64,000 nt of DNA from Cyanobacteriota bacterium (GCA_019751815.1 JAIEMW010000003.1:124001-188000), one strand, 5' to 3'. Shown: positions 54,457-62,277, numbered from the stretch's first letter. Numbers and translations are program-made. Notes: generated by a model from the letters alone, not told the origin.

Positions 54457-54864
54457 ATGGCAGTTGCATACGCAAAAAATGGTGTCCGAGGAACAGGACG
54501 TCGCAAAGAAGCCATTGCCCGTGTTCGGCTTAAGCCCGGCACCGGTACCGTTTTGATTAACGGGGAGCCGATGAGCACCTATCTTGGCAACCGTAAAGCC
54601 CTTGAAGTCCCTGTGTTGCAGCCTCTCGTTGCTGCCGGTGTTCAAGAAAAATACGACGTGCTGGTCAATGCCAATGGGGGCGGCAAAGCGGGACAAGCAG
54701 GCGCCATCCGTCTTGGAATTGCCCGTGCCTTGGGAGAAATCAACCCAGAGTATGCCCGCCTGATGCGTGAAGAAGGGTTTGTCACCCGCGATCCCCGGGC
54801 CAAAGAGCGGAAGAAATACGGTCAGAAAAAAGCCCGTAAGCGCTTCCAGTACTCTAAACGCTAA
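54457..54864 (+). CDS. rpsI: 30S ribosomal protein S9
   Basis: GVRGTGRRKEAIARVRLKPG and the ending KKYGQKKARKRFQYSKR are typical of S9, whose C-terminal tail reaches the P-site tRNA. Length 135. Last gene of the cluster. Confidence 0.97.
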   Translation: MAVAYAKNGVRGTGRRKEAIARVRLKPGTGTVLINGEPMSTYLGNRKALEVPVLQPLVAAGVQEKYDVLVNANGGGKAGQAGAIRLGIARALGEINPEYARLMREEGFVTRDPRAKERKKYGQKKARKRFQYSKR

Positions 54865-54905
54865 ATTTTTCTCGACACTTAGCATTTCTAGGTTTTTCGA
54901 TTTAA

Positions 54906-54938
54906 AAAACGCCCCGATATTTTCTATCAGGGCGTTTT
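54906..54938. terminator. Bidirectional terminator after rpsI
   Basis: AAAACGCCCCGAT (54906-54918) pairs with ATCAGGGCGTTTT (54926-54938) with one mismatch. T runs lie on both sides, so it can end both rpsI and the opposing small membrane gene. Confidence 0.75.
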
Positions 54939-54984
54939 CAATTTTATACGTTTTCAGTGTTGCGGTTATGGCAGGCTATTTTAA

Positions 54985-55122
54985 CTATTTTAAAAAGTTA
55001 AACAACCACAACCCCACAATGGCAATTAAAAACAAGACCAGGGTGATCACGGGAAACAGCAGGATCATCCATTTGTCCGAAGCCTTACGGACGTTGATAA
55101 AGAAATTCCAGACAAAACCCAT
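54985..55122 (-). CDS. 45-residue single-pass membrane peptide
   Basis: ATG at 55122 reads MGFVWNFFINVRKASDKWMI and continues with a long hydrophobic helix (LLFPVITLVLFLIAIVGLWL) to FNFLK and TAG. A strong AGAGGAAGG lies 9 bases upstream on the minus strand. A short amphipathic start, a basic patch and one transmembrane helix suggest a small inner-membrane protein. The shape recalls DUF5989-type proteins, but I cannot confirm that. Previously easy to miss because of its size. Confidence 0.65.
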   Translation of the reverse strand: MGFVWNFFINVRKASDKWMILLFPVITLVLFLIAIVGLWLFNFLK

Positions 55123-55187
55123 TGACGGTCACCTTCCTCTCAGGAGTATTCATTGTGCAGATAGGTTTTATTGTAAAAGAAAGCAAC

Positions 55188-55211
55188 GGAAAGTTCACGG
55201 GAAAGTTCACG
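55188..55211. repeat. 12-base perfect tandem repeat containing AAAGTTCAC
   Basis: GGAAAGTTCACG occurs twice in tandem (55188-55199 and 55200-55211), 37 bases upstream of a TATAAT. The same AAAGTTCAC core recurs in tandem before the gene at 57715. Confidence 0.7.
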
Positions 55212-55247
55212 AAAAGCCTTCAAAAACAGGCATGTTTCGCACTTGGC

Positions 55248-55253
55248 TATAAT
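55248..55253 (+). promoter_or_regulatory. -10 box of the amidohydrolase gene
   Basis: TATAAT about 57 bases before the start codon. No good -35; the tandem AAAGTTCAC repeats at 55188-55211 lie just upstream and could bind an activator. Confidence 0.45.
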
Positions 55254-55309
55254 AACAAGGGCACTCTGTCTGAAATAGCAAAAGGTTAAAATCCCTTGGG
55301 GCCAACTTG

Positions 55310-56617
55310 GTGAAAGAACTGTCTCCACATCACATTATTCTTGCGGACTGGGTGCTGCCGGTTGACACCCCCCCGGTTGAGCGCGGCTTTATTGCACTAG
55401 AGGGTGCTTATATTCAGGCTGTGGGCCGGCAAAGTGAGCTAGGCCAAACGGCGCTAGCAAAGCCCGACAATCTATATCAAGCGCCTCCTGGTTCCATATT
55501 AACGCCCGGATTCATTAACACCCATGCCCACTTAGAGCTTACCTATCCCCACGCAATTCCGCCCGATGCCGCCGAGGGGGGGAACATGGGAGACTGGCTC
55601 TATAAAGTCTACCAACAGACACGGCAAGCAAAGGAAACACCCGAAGAAGCCCTGCAAGCAGAAAAACACCGCATTCACCGCGGGATAACCGAAATGCTAG
55701 CCAGCGGAACCACCTGTGTGAACGACATTAGCAGAAGCGGTGAGAGCGTCTCGCTCATGCAGCAAGCGGGACTGCGCGGCATTGTCTCTCTCGAGTGCTT
55801 TCACCCAATGCACTCCACTGAAAGGGTTCCCGCCATTCTTGAGCAGTGGGAGAGCTTTCAAGCCCGTTTTAACCGTGACGGAATTATTCTGCCGGGACTA
55901 TCACCCCATTCTCCCTTTAATGTCTCTCCACTCGCCTGGCAAGCGCTCAGACAGGCACTGCCTGAGGTTCGGTTTCACACCCATTTAGGAGAGTCCAGGG
56001 ACGAACAAGCTTGGTTGTGCCAGCCAGAAAAGCCAAACGGGATTACACAACTGCACGAACGCATTTTAGGCCAAGCCTTTTACCCATATACATCAGCTAC
56101 ATCAGCAGAAAATCCCCCGGTCAAAAGCCTTGTGAGCTATCTCTCCCAATTTCACTTACTCAATGAGCACCTGATGATAGCCCACGGCGTCATGCTGACG
56201 CCAGAGGAGATTGGCTTACTAAAACGCCATGGGGTCACACTGGCACATTGTCCGCGAAGCAATCTCTTTCTTCACCAGCAAACCCTTGATTCTCTTCATT
56301 GGGAGGGTTTCCCTGGCCTGGGGCTCGGCACAGACAGCCGGCTGAGCTGCCCTGACCTTGATTTACGCCATGAGGCCCTTGCCGCCATGGCCTGCCACCA
56401 GTGGACATTAGAAACCGCCTTGCACACACTCACCATGGGCGGGGCCAGCACTTTGGGTTGGTCACACTCACTTGGCTCCCTCACGCCCGGCAAGTGGGCC
56501 GATTGCGTATTATGGGCGCCTAAAACAACCAATATGAATCCCCATCCTCTGGAAATGCTGTTCTCTGAAGACGTTACAGCCCAAAGGGTCTGGGTGCATG
56601 GGAAACAAGTTTTTTAA
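55310..56617 (+). CDS. Amidohydrolase-superfamily deaminase/hydrolase
   Basis: TIM-barrel metal-dependent hydrolase of 435 residues. FINTHAHLELT gives the HxH metal pair, then HTHLGESRDE, MIAHGVMLTPEE with the catalytic His, CPRSNLFL and LGTDSRLSCPDLDLRHEA with the metal-binding Asp. This set is typical of the guanine/atrazine/aminodeoxyfutalosine/SAH deaminase group; the substrate cannot be told from sequence. A C-terminal segment (LTPGKWADCVLW) rebuilds the composite beta domain. GTG 55310 is used; TTG 55307 is equally possible. Confidence 0.82.
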   Translation: MKELSPHHIILADWVLPVDTPPVERGFIALEGAYIQAVGRQSELGQTALAKPDNLYQAPPGSILTPGFINTHAHLELTYPHAIPPDAAEGGNMGDWLYKVYQQTRQAKETPEEALQAEKHRIHRGITEMLASGTTCVNDISRSGESVSLMQQAGLRGIVSLECFHPMHSTERVPAILEQWESFQARFNRDGIILPGLSPHSPFNVSPLAWQALRQALPEVRFHTHLGESRDEQAWLCQPEKPNGITQLHERILGQAFYPYTSATSAENPPVKSLVSYLSQFHLLNEHLMIAHGVMLTPEEIGLLKRHGVTLAHCPRSNLFLHQQTLDSLHWEGFPGLGLGTDSRLSCPDLDLRHEALAAMACHQWTLETALHTLTMGGASTLGWSHSLGSLTPGKWADCVLWAPKTTNMNPHPLEMLFSEDVTAQRVWVHGKQVF

Positions 56618-56787
56618 ACAAATTGTTTGAATCAGGCAATTTTAATTAATAAATTGTTTTTATTTAAATACAATATGTTCCCTTGCAGCAATGCTCCGAT
56701 TCATTTTTATTTTTTTCACATGTTTCCGATTTCCCCCTGTTAGAACCCCCATACTTTTTGTATCTGAATGACACATCGTGTTTGCAG

Positions 56788-56824
56788 GATTTCAAGCTTG
56801 TGCGCTTGAGTATCGTTTGAAATC
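56788..56824 (+). promoter_or_regulatory. Inverted repeat upstream of the first EF-hand-like gene
   Basis: GATTTCAA (56788-56795) and TTGAAATC (56817-56824) form a perfect 8-base inverted repeat 36 bases before the ATG at 56861. The 243-base gap before the gene is very AT-rich and holds no other gene. Confidence 0.45.
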
Positions 56825-56860
56825 AAGCCACGATGACAGACAAAGGAGAGAGAGATACCC

Positions 56861-57436
56861 ATGTCACTGTATATCAATGGTTTCAGCAACCCGTATCAAG
56901 CAAACCCTTTCCGTGCACAGTCTTATCAAGACAGAATGACCACAATGGCCTTGGGCGAAGAAGGTGGTGGCTATATGCCTCCAACGACCACGCTGGCCTA
57001 TGGTGAAGATGGTTGTGGTGGTGGATTTCTTCCTCCGTCCCCCTCAGCCAACGCAATCAACACCCGCGATGCCTTTAATCTGTGTGGGCAAGCCGACCGT
57101 GCTTGCAGCCCATGGGGCGGCGACGGACGCGTGACCCGTGATGAGCTGAGCCAACTGGGGCAAAACCTTGGTCGGATGAAACAACTGGTGGATATGCTCA
57201 AAGGATGGGCCCCTCAAGGCTAGCTTGACGGCATCTCTAAATATTTAGACAGCCAGATCACCACCAACAACTTTTTAACCACCAACTTTAGCCTCATTGC
57301 CGGTCAAGACGGTGATGCCAGCAGCATTACCTCCAGCGATCTATTACGGTCCGCTGGCCGCGACCGCAATTACCAACAGATTACCCGCAATGAACTGCTG
57401 AATCCCCCACAGGATGAGCCCATCATTTGTTGGTAA
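56861..57436 (+). pseudogene. Graspetide-like precursor with EF-hand-like repeats, in-frame amber codon
   Basis: The first 120 codons run to TAG 57221-57223; the same frame then continues without a break (LDGISKYLDSQITTNNFL ...) to TAA 57434-57436, giving 190 coding codons around one amber. The downstream part aligns with the paralogue at 57715, so this is one gene with a nonsense change or programmed read-through. Residues 27-34 read TTMALGEE followed by GGG, and 43-50 read TTLAYGED: two copies of the TTxxxxEE/D motif of plesiocin-type graspetide cores. An EF-hand-like loop follows (ADRACSPWGGDGRVTRDEL, about 77-95). GGAGAGAGA precedes the ATG. The truncated product still contains both cores. 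AT-rich flanks and missing signal peptide are notable. Confidence 0.7.
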
Positions 57437-57479
57437 TGTATAAACCGAATCCTTAACAGGCATAGAGCGTCTATTCGTT

Positions 57480-57542
57480 AAAACCCTCAGAAAATCGCGA
57501 CAAAAGTAACCCTTCTGGAGCGACTCTTCTGGGGGTTTTGTC
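57480..57542 (+). terminator. Terminator after the first precursor gene
   Basis: AAAACCCTCAGAA (57480-57492) pairs with TTCTGGGGGTTTT (57527-57539) with one G-U pair; the loop can hold a smaller hairpin, and T-rich sequence follows. Confidence 0.65.
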
Positions 57543-57645
57543 TGTGGTTTTAAGAATGTGAGAACACACTTTTGTAAAAAGATGTAACAAGTATATCCTT
57601 TAGATTTCACTTTTAGGCAATTTAGATATTTATTTTGTTTTTTTA

Positions 57646-57653
57646 TAGATATA
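57646..57653 (+). promoter_or_regulatory. Possible -10 box of the second precursor gene
   Basis: A TATAAC box lies in the AT-rich stretch just before the 11-base repeats. If used, the repeats fall in the first 45 transcribed bases. No clear -35. Confidence 0.35.
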
Positions 57654-57662
57654 ACACTGCAC

Positions 57663-57695
57663 GTTCACTCAAAGTTCACACAAAGTTCACTCAGC
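57663..57695. repeat. Three 11-base direct repeats before the second precursor gene
   Basis: GTTCACTCAAA, GTTCACACAAA and GTTCACTCAGC stand head to tail at 57663-57673, 57674-57684 and 57685-57695, ending 19 bases before the ATG. An 11-base period is typical of tandem sites for OmpR/PhoB-type regulators, which bind side by side on one face of DNA. Confidence 0.75.
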
Positions 57696-57714
57696 AGTTA
57701 AGAGGTTTTTCACG

Positions 57715-58620
57715 ATGGCATATGTTTCTTTTCAACAAGCCCGCAATCTCGGCTTTATTTCCCAATACCGCCCTCAATACCTTGATTCCTTGCAGGAGAC
57801 TATGCAAGACAATACTCAAGTCACCACGTTGGCGTTAAACGAAGAAGGTGGTGGTTCTTGGGGATATTGCCCCGTCATGCCAATTGATCCGCAACCGATT
57901 GATACCGCCTTACCCACCAGCATCACCACATTTTCTGCCTTTCAGGTCCTTCGAGAAGCCGACCGCAGCGGTAGCCCTTGGGGCTACGGCGGAGACGGCC
58001 AAATCAGCAAAACTGAGCTCACCCAATACACCAAGGCACTCGAAACACAGCAAAGCTGGCTCGATCGGATTCGTCCCTATGTCAACAGCTCCAACCCACT
58101 GTTTCAAAACCTCAGCCGGGCCATCCAGGACCGCCTGACCAGTGCCAAGTTTCTGAGCAAAAACTTCGACGGCATTGCCAAAACAGACGGTCAAAATACC
58201 GGGATTAGTGGTAATGACTTAATCAACACTGCCAATAATGACGGTAATATCTGGAACATTACCCAGAGCGACGTGACTAAAAATGCCAACCAGACCAAAC
58301 CTGTCTATTCTTCCGGCGAAGTGAATACGCTGTATAACCAAAGCAACACCGACGGGCGAACCGGCATTACACGGACTGAAATCAGCGCCTATGCCACACG
58401 CCTCAAAGATCTCATCAGCCGTATCCGTTCTGGCAGTGCCAGTGGGTTACAGCGTCAATATGATTTAAGCCAACTGGTCTTAACCAATTTCGATAAAATC
58501 GCCAAATTAGACACCGCTACCGGAACGAGAAGTGTCATCACAACGGCTGATTTACGAAAATTAATGGGCCTAGACGGCAATAACAACAGCTTAAGCGACA
58601 CCGACATCAGCAAGCTGTAG
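57715..58620 (+). CDS. Graspetide-like precursor with EF-hand-like repeats
   Basis: A 301-residue protein without signal peptide. Residues 1-36 look like a leader (Gln-, Tyr- and Asn-rich). Residues 37-44 are TTLALNEE, directly followed by GGG: the TTxxxxEE core motif in which ATP-grasp ligases of plesiocin-type graspetides join Thr hydroxyls to Glu carboxylates. From residue 75 on there are about four to five EF-hand-like loops: an enlarged one (ADRSGSPWGYGGDGQISKTE), TDGQNTGISGNDL, NTDGRTGITRTEI and GLDGNNNSLSDTDI. Standard EF-hand positions are only partly filled, so Ca binding is likely but unproven. The paralogue is upstream and the ATP-grasp gene 77 bases downstream. Confidence 0.75.
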   Translation: MAYVSFQQARNLGFISQYRPQYLDSLQETMQDNTQVTTLALNEEGGGSWGYCPVMPIDPQPIDTALPTSITTFSAFQVLREADRSGSPWGYGGDGQISKTELTQYTKALETQQSWLDRIRPYVNSSNPLFQNLSRAIQDRLTSAKFLSKNFDGIAKTDGQNTGISGNDLINTANNDGNIWNITQSDVTKNANQTKPVYSSGEVNTLYNQSNTDGRTGITRTEISAYATRLKDLISRIRSGSASGLQRQYDLSQLVLTNFDKIAKLDTATGTRSVITTADLRKLMGLDGNNNSLSDTDISKL

Positions 58621-58645
58621 TTCATAGCATTCGAGAGAGGAGAAA

Positions 58646-58682
58646 CCCCCATCTGTTGCCTTAGGGCGCGTTGGGGGCTTTT
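58646..58682 (+). terminator. Weak terminator between precursor and ATP-grasp gene
   Basis: CCCCCA (58646-58651) pairs with TGGGGG (58672-58677), followed by a short T-rich stretch. A 6-base stem with a 20-base loop is likely to leak, allowing read-through. Confidence 0.45.
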
Positions 58683-58686
58683 CTCT

Positions 58687-58692
58687 TATAAT
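58687..58692 (+). promoter_or_regulatory. -10 box abutting the ATP-grasp gene
   Basis: TATAAT ends 5 bases before ATG 58698, so a transcript starting here would be leaderless or nearly so. No -35 at the normal distance. Confidence 0.4.
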
Positions 58693-58697
58693 CTGTC

Positions 58698-59678
58698 ATG
58701 ATGAACCCTCGAGACAAACAACCCATTCTGATCATCGGCGCCCCAGACGAGCCGCATGCGGCCTTTGTGTTTGAAAAACTGGAAGCCCTCGGTGAAAACC
58801 CGGTTTATTTTGATACCCGGCGCTTTCCCACGCAGATGAAGTTGGCCTTCTATCCCAACAGTTCCAAAAACACAGGCGGACATCTTCAAGTAGACAGCAA
58901 AAGCCCCAGCATCCCACTCAGTGCCGTTCAATCGGTCTACTGGCGCTATCATTTTGGGATTGAACTGAGCCCTAGTATTACGGATCCCTTTATTCGCGAA
59001 ATGGCGTTTCGTGAAATTGATTCCGCAATTGGCGCTCTGTTTCGAAGTCTGCCTTGCCTTTGGGTCAACAGTGCACAAGCCATTGAACAACATAGATACA
59101 AGGGATTCCAGCTAAAACTATTATCTGAGGCTGGATTGCGGATACCAGATACGCTGATCTCTAATGATCCCGAGGCCGTAAAGGCGTTTTATCATCGGTA
59201 CAACGGCAGTGTCATTTATAAGCCTGTTCGGGGCGGGGCGCACACCAGCCCTGTCAAAAAGGATGACATCAAACCAGACCGACTGAAAGAACTGAGCAAG
59301 TCACCGGTCCAGTTTCAAGAAATGATCCCCGGGGTGGATATTCGCGTGTATTTTATCAACGGAGAGACGTTTGCCGCCGAGATTCAAAGCCAGACGCTAG
59401 ATTTTCGCGATGATCCCAAGGCCCCGATTGTTCCGATCGAACTTCCTGAGACTGTGCAAGCAGCCTGTGTGCACGTTGCAGAAGAGTTGGGGCTTGTCTT
59501 CTCTGGTATCGATTTACGCCGCACCCCTGAGCAAGAATACGTTTTTATCGAAGGCAACCCCAGTCCAATGTTTCTCCACTTCCAGGAGGTCACCAGCTAC
59601 CCGATAGGCGCTCGGCTGATCGACTTACTGAGGAACCCAGACAGACTGAAACGAAGCAAGCCCAGGGTTTCTGTTTAA
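58698..59678 (+). CDS. ATP-grasp ligase of the MvdD/PsnB (graspetide) type
   Basis: A 326-residue ATP-grasp enzyme. Collinear similarity to the microviridin/plesiocin ligases is visible: YFDTRRFPTQMKLAF and VQSVYWRY in the N-terminal pre-ATP domain, SNDPEAVKAFYHRYNG and VIYKPV at the start of the ATP-grasp, PVQFQEMIPGVDIRVYFING then EIQSQT in the middle, and FIEGNPSPMF with the Mg-binding ExNP. Such enzymes activate Glu/Asp side chains with ATP and link them to Thr/Ser or Lys in a precursor. The neighbouring TTxxxxEE proteins are natural substrates. A generic RimK-type Glu ligase is the main alternative. ATG 58698 or 58701 is the start. Confidence 0.8.
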   Translation: MMNPRDKQPILIIGAPDEPHAAFVFEKLEALGENPVYFDTRRFPTQMKLAFYPNSSKNTGGHLQVDSKSPSIPLSAVQSVYWRYHFGIELSPSITDPFIREMAFREIDSAIGALFRSLPCLWVNSAQAIEQHRYKGFQLKLLSEAGLRIPDTLISNDPEAVKAFYHRYNGSVIYKPVRGGAHTSPVKKDDIKPDRLKELSKSPVQFQEMIPGVDIRVYFINGETFAAEIQSQTLDFRDDPKAPIVPIELPETVQAACVHVAEELGLVFSGIDLRRTPEQEYVFIEGNPSPMFLHFQEVTSYPIGARLIDLLRNPDRLKRSKPRVSV

Positions 59679-59693
59679 AAATGCTTTTTTTCG

Positions 59694-59699
59694 TATAAT
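59694..59699 (+). promoter_or_regulatory. -10 box of the TPR membrane protein gene
   Basis: TATAAT 68 bases before ATG 59768, suggesting that this gene is transcribed separately from the ATP-grasp gene. The -35 region is poor. Confidence 0.4.
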
Positions 59700-59767
59700 A
59701 GGGCGGTCAAGACAAGAGACCGATTCTGACAATGTAGAAGGTAGAAGGTAGGTAGTTAGAAAAACCT

Positions 59768-61333
59768 ATGTGGTCATTTGACCGTCTATTTTCGCCCCGA
59801 CGACGCCGGCGAAACCGCGCCCCTCTGTGGCTACGGACACTGCTTGCCGATCAACGGGCACAATTCGCCTTCACCATAGTGGGGGCCATTATCTTTACCG
59901 GCTTTATCTTTGCGGGCCTGCTCGTACTTCGCTATACCGATCAGGAAGACATTATTGCCCGTGGCAATCGCTACATGGCAGAAGGCAAAGTGGCCTGGGC
60001 CGCACAAACGTTTCAAACTTTGGTGAATCAGAATAAAGACGACTACAGGGCCCATCTCTTGTTAGGGAAAGCCTTTCTGGCCATGGGAGATCGAAAAAAA
60101 GCAGAATCAGAATTTCGGACCGCCCTCTCTCTTAAGCCCAATAGCAGTCAGGATTTTGATGCCGAAATAGCCACCAGCAAGCTCTATATTGCCCAAGACA
60201 ACTTCCCAGACGCCGAAGCCGTCCTGCTCAACATTAACAAACGCTCCAAAAACTCACAGGCCCTTGCCAATTGCCTTTTTGATCTCTATGAACAGTGGGG
60301 TGATCACATTATGGGGGGTGACCACAGCATCGCTGCTGGTGACGATACCGAAGCGATTCCCAATTACGATGACGCGATCGAAAAATACGAAAAATCCCTA
60401 CGCTATGCCACCAACTTTCCCGCTGAAACGGCGGTTAAAAACAAGTTGGTAGAAGCGATGACAACCTATGCCAACCTACTGGCCAGCACGAACCGTCTGG
60501 AAAATGCCATTGCAGTGATGACGCAATCGATGCGGTATCATTATTCTGCTGATAGTGAAATTTCTCTAGCGACGCTCTACGAAAAATCCAACCAATTAGA
60601 TGAGGCGATTCGTTGCTACCGAAAGGCTTTTGAAGCCAATCCCAATCTGCTCAGCGTGAAACTCTCCCACCTGTTGATGAAACGTGGCAAAGAACTCCTG
60701 GCAGCCAACAAAAAAGACGCTGCCCAACAGTTATTTGATGAAGCGGAGCGGGTTGCTCAAGCAGGGTCTGGATCAGACGGCGTATTATACCCAGTGAGCC
60801 TGGTGGTGGAATCCATTATAGCGGTCGATAAATCTTCCAAAAAAGTGAAGGCTCCCACTGAAACGCCTTCGGATGAGACGTTAAACCCCGATGACCCAGC
60901 CTCAGCGGTCAATAGCAGCGCCTCAAGATTTATCAGCTTTACCCCGCAAGTCCGTATTCGGGTGCAAAACAAAAACGCTGAGCCCCTGAATTCGCTGTTT
61001 GTGAAAACCCAGTTTTATGCAGGAAGCGAACTTCTTGATGAAGTTATCACCCCCATCGCCAGCAGTGATAAGCCACTCACAACCGTCAAAAAAATCAAGG
61101 TAAAGCCTGAGCAAGGCTTTAACACCAGCTTGTTCACAAAAATACCACTCAAAGTAAAAGTATTCTTGTGTTACACCAACGAACCAGACGCAAAACGTTG
61201 GAGCGTGAAAGCAGTACACGATATTAATATCTTAAACAGCAGCCCCAAACTTGAAGCAGACACCAGTTCTATTGGGGTCGACGGCAATCTGTCCCCTAGC
61301 AAAAGCAGCCCAGAGACGACGGCAAGTCATTAA
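59768..61333 (+). CDS. Membrane-anchored TPR protein
   Basis: A very basic N-terminus (RRRRRNR at about 11-18), one transmembrane helix (about 34-56, FAFTIVGAIIFTGFIFAGLL), then TPR repeats to about residue 320 (AAQTFQTLVNQNKDDYRAHLL, AESEFRTALSLKPNS, AIRCYRKAFEANPNL). Residues 380-500 form a separate beta-rich domain (VRIRVQNKNAEPLNSLFVKT) ending in a Ser/Pro-rich tail. The positive-inside rule places the TPR part outside the cytoplasm. Probably an envelope scaffold; no enzyme motif is seen. Position next to the graspetide-like genes does not prove a link. Confidence 0.7.
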   Translation: MWSFDRLFSPRRRRRNRAPLWLRTLLADQRAQFAFTIVGAIIFTGFIFAGLLVLRYTDQEDIIARGNRYMAEGKVAWAAQTFQTLVNQNKDDYRAHLLLGKAFLAMGDRKKAESEFRTALSLKPNSSQDFDAEIATSKLYIAQDNFPDAEAVLLNINKRSKNSQALANCLFDLYEQWGDHIMGGDHSIAAGDDTEAIPNYDDAIEKYEKSLRYATNFPAETAVKNKLVEAMTTYANLLASTNRLENAIAVMTQSMRYHYSADSEISLATLYEKSNQLDEAIRCYRKAFEANPNLLSVKLSHLLMKRGKELLAANKKDAAQQLFDEAERVAQAGSGSDGVLYPVSLVVESIIAVDKSSKKVKAPTETPSDETLNPDDPASAVNSSASRFISFTPQVRIRVQNKNAEPLNSLFVKTQFYAGSELLDEVITPIASSDKPLTTVKKIKVKPEQGFNTSLFTKIPLKVKVFLCYTNEPDAKRWSVKAVHDINILNSSPKLEADTSSIGVDGNLSPSKSSPETTASH

Positions 61334-61335
61334 AA

Positions 61336-62277
61336 CTAACTGCCGCCCTGTGAGGCTATCCAGCCGTGTGCCCATCCGTTCACCACATCGCTGAAACGGC
61401 CCCAAGGACCTTTCCGCGCTCGGATTTCATCTGCCAGCAAATCCAGCTCTCGAACCACGTGATCGTAATGGTTCACGATTTCGGCAATCTCGTGAGAAGC
61501 CAGACTCGGTCTTTGATAATGATCGGCGAGGACCTCTTTTACATCTTTGAGGTGGCTATTGAGATTGACCAACGTTTCTTTTTGAGGATCGAGTTTCCCC
61601 ATCCAGTAAGACAAACTGGCCATTTCGGCCAATGGGGCCCCTGTATTCTGTACGTTGTGATTGAGGTGCTGTACCTGTTGGATCAAGCGAAACACCCAGG
61701 ACTGTTTGGCCAGCAGCATGGTAAGTTCATCACTCACTTGGGCCTCATGGGCTTTTAAGCTCAAATACCGCTGCTCTAACAGCGCCAGTTTTTCTTTTGC
61801 CTCTGACGAAAGCACCGTCATACTGCGAAACTGCTCTAGCCGGCGTTCAACAGTGGCAATATCCCGGACCAGGCGCTCTTTCACAATTCTCAGGCGGACA
61901 ATTGGGGTAGGCAGGTATTGTTCAATCCCAGCGCTTAGCTCTGTGTCCAGAGCATTCAGCTGGTATCCGTTCTTGGAAGAGGCTGGATCATTGGCAGAAG
62001 ATTGATAAAAGGGATTGAGTTGCGAGGACAATAAGCCCGCTTTAGCTTTTCCGGCTCTTTGACTCAGAGGAGCTGCTGAATCTGGATTATCCTGGTCAAA
62101 TGAGTCTGGTGAGTCTGATAAATCTTCAAGCTCTTGCTGCATTTGGTTTTCCAAATGCCGAGAAATATAGGAGCGCAGTGATATATTATCAGCGCCTTCC
62201 CCGCCAGATTCATCGGCAGACAGGGTTTCTTTGAAGAATTCTTGACGAATTCGCTTCAGTGATTGTGAATCACTCAT
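61336..62277 (-). CDS. Coiled-coil protein of unknown function
   Basis: A 313-residue soluble protein. The first 110 residues are acidic, Ser/Asp-rich and probably disordered, with QMQQELEDLSDSPDSFDQDN as a typical stretch. Residues about 115-300 are helical with coiled-coil character (ERLVRDIATVERRLEQFRSM, KEKLALLEQRYLSLKAHEAQ). No known domain. It converges with the TPR gene, two bases apart, and is divergent from uvrA. Confidence 0.6.
   Translation of the reverse strand: MSDSQSLKRIRQEFFKETLSADESGGEGADNISLRSYISRHLENQMQQELEDLSDSPDSFDQDNPDSAAPLSQRAGKAKAGLLSSQLNPFYQSSANDPASSKNGYQLNALDTELSAGIEQYLPTPIVRLRIVKERLVRDIATVERRLEQFRSMTVLSSEAKEKLALLEQRYLSLKAHEAQVSDELTMLLAKQSWVFRLIQQVQHLNHNVQNTGAPLAEMASLSYWMGKLDPQKETLVNLNSHLKDVKEVLADHYQRPSLASHEIAEIVNHYDHVVRELDLLADEIRARKGPWGRFSDVVNGWAHGWIASQGGS

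Noticed and set aside
54767..55252. 161-codon open frame running from rpsI through the terminator
   Set aside because: It overlaps rpsI in another frame, crosses a clear terminator and lies antisense to the small membrane gene.
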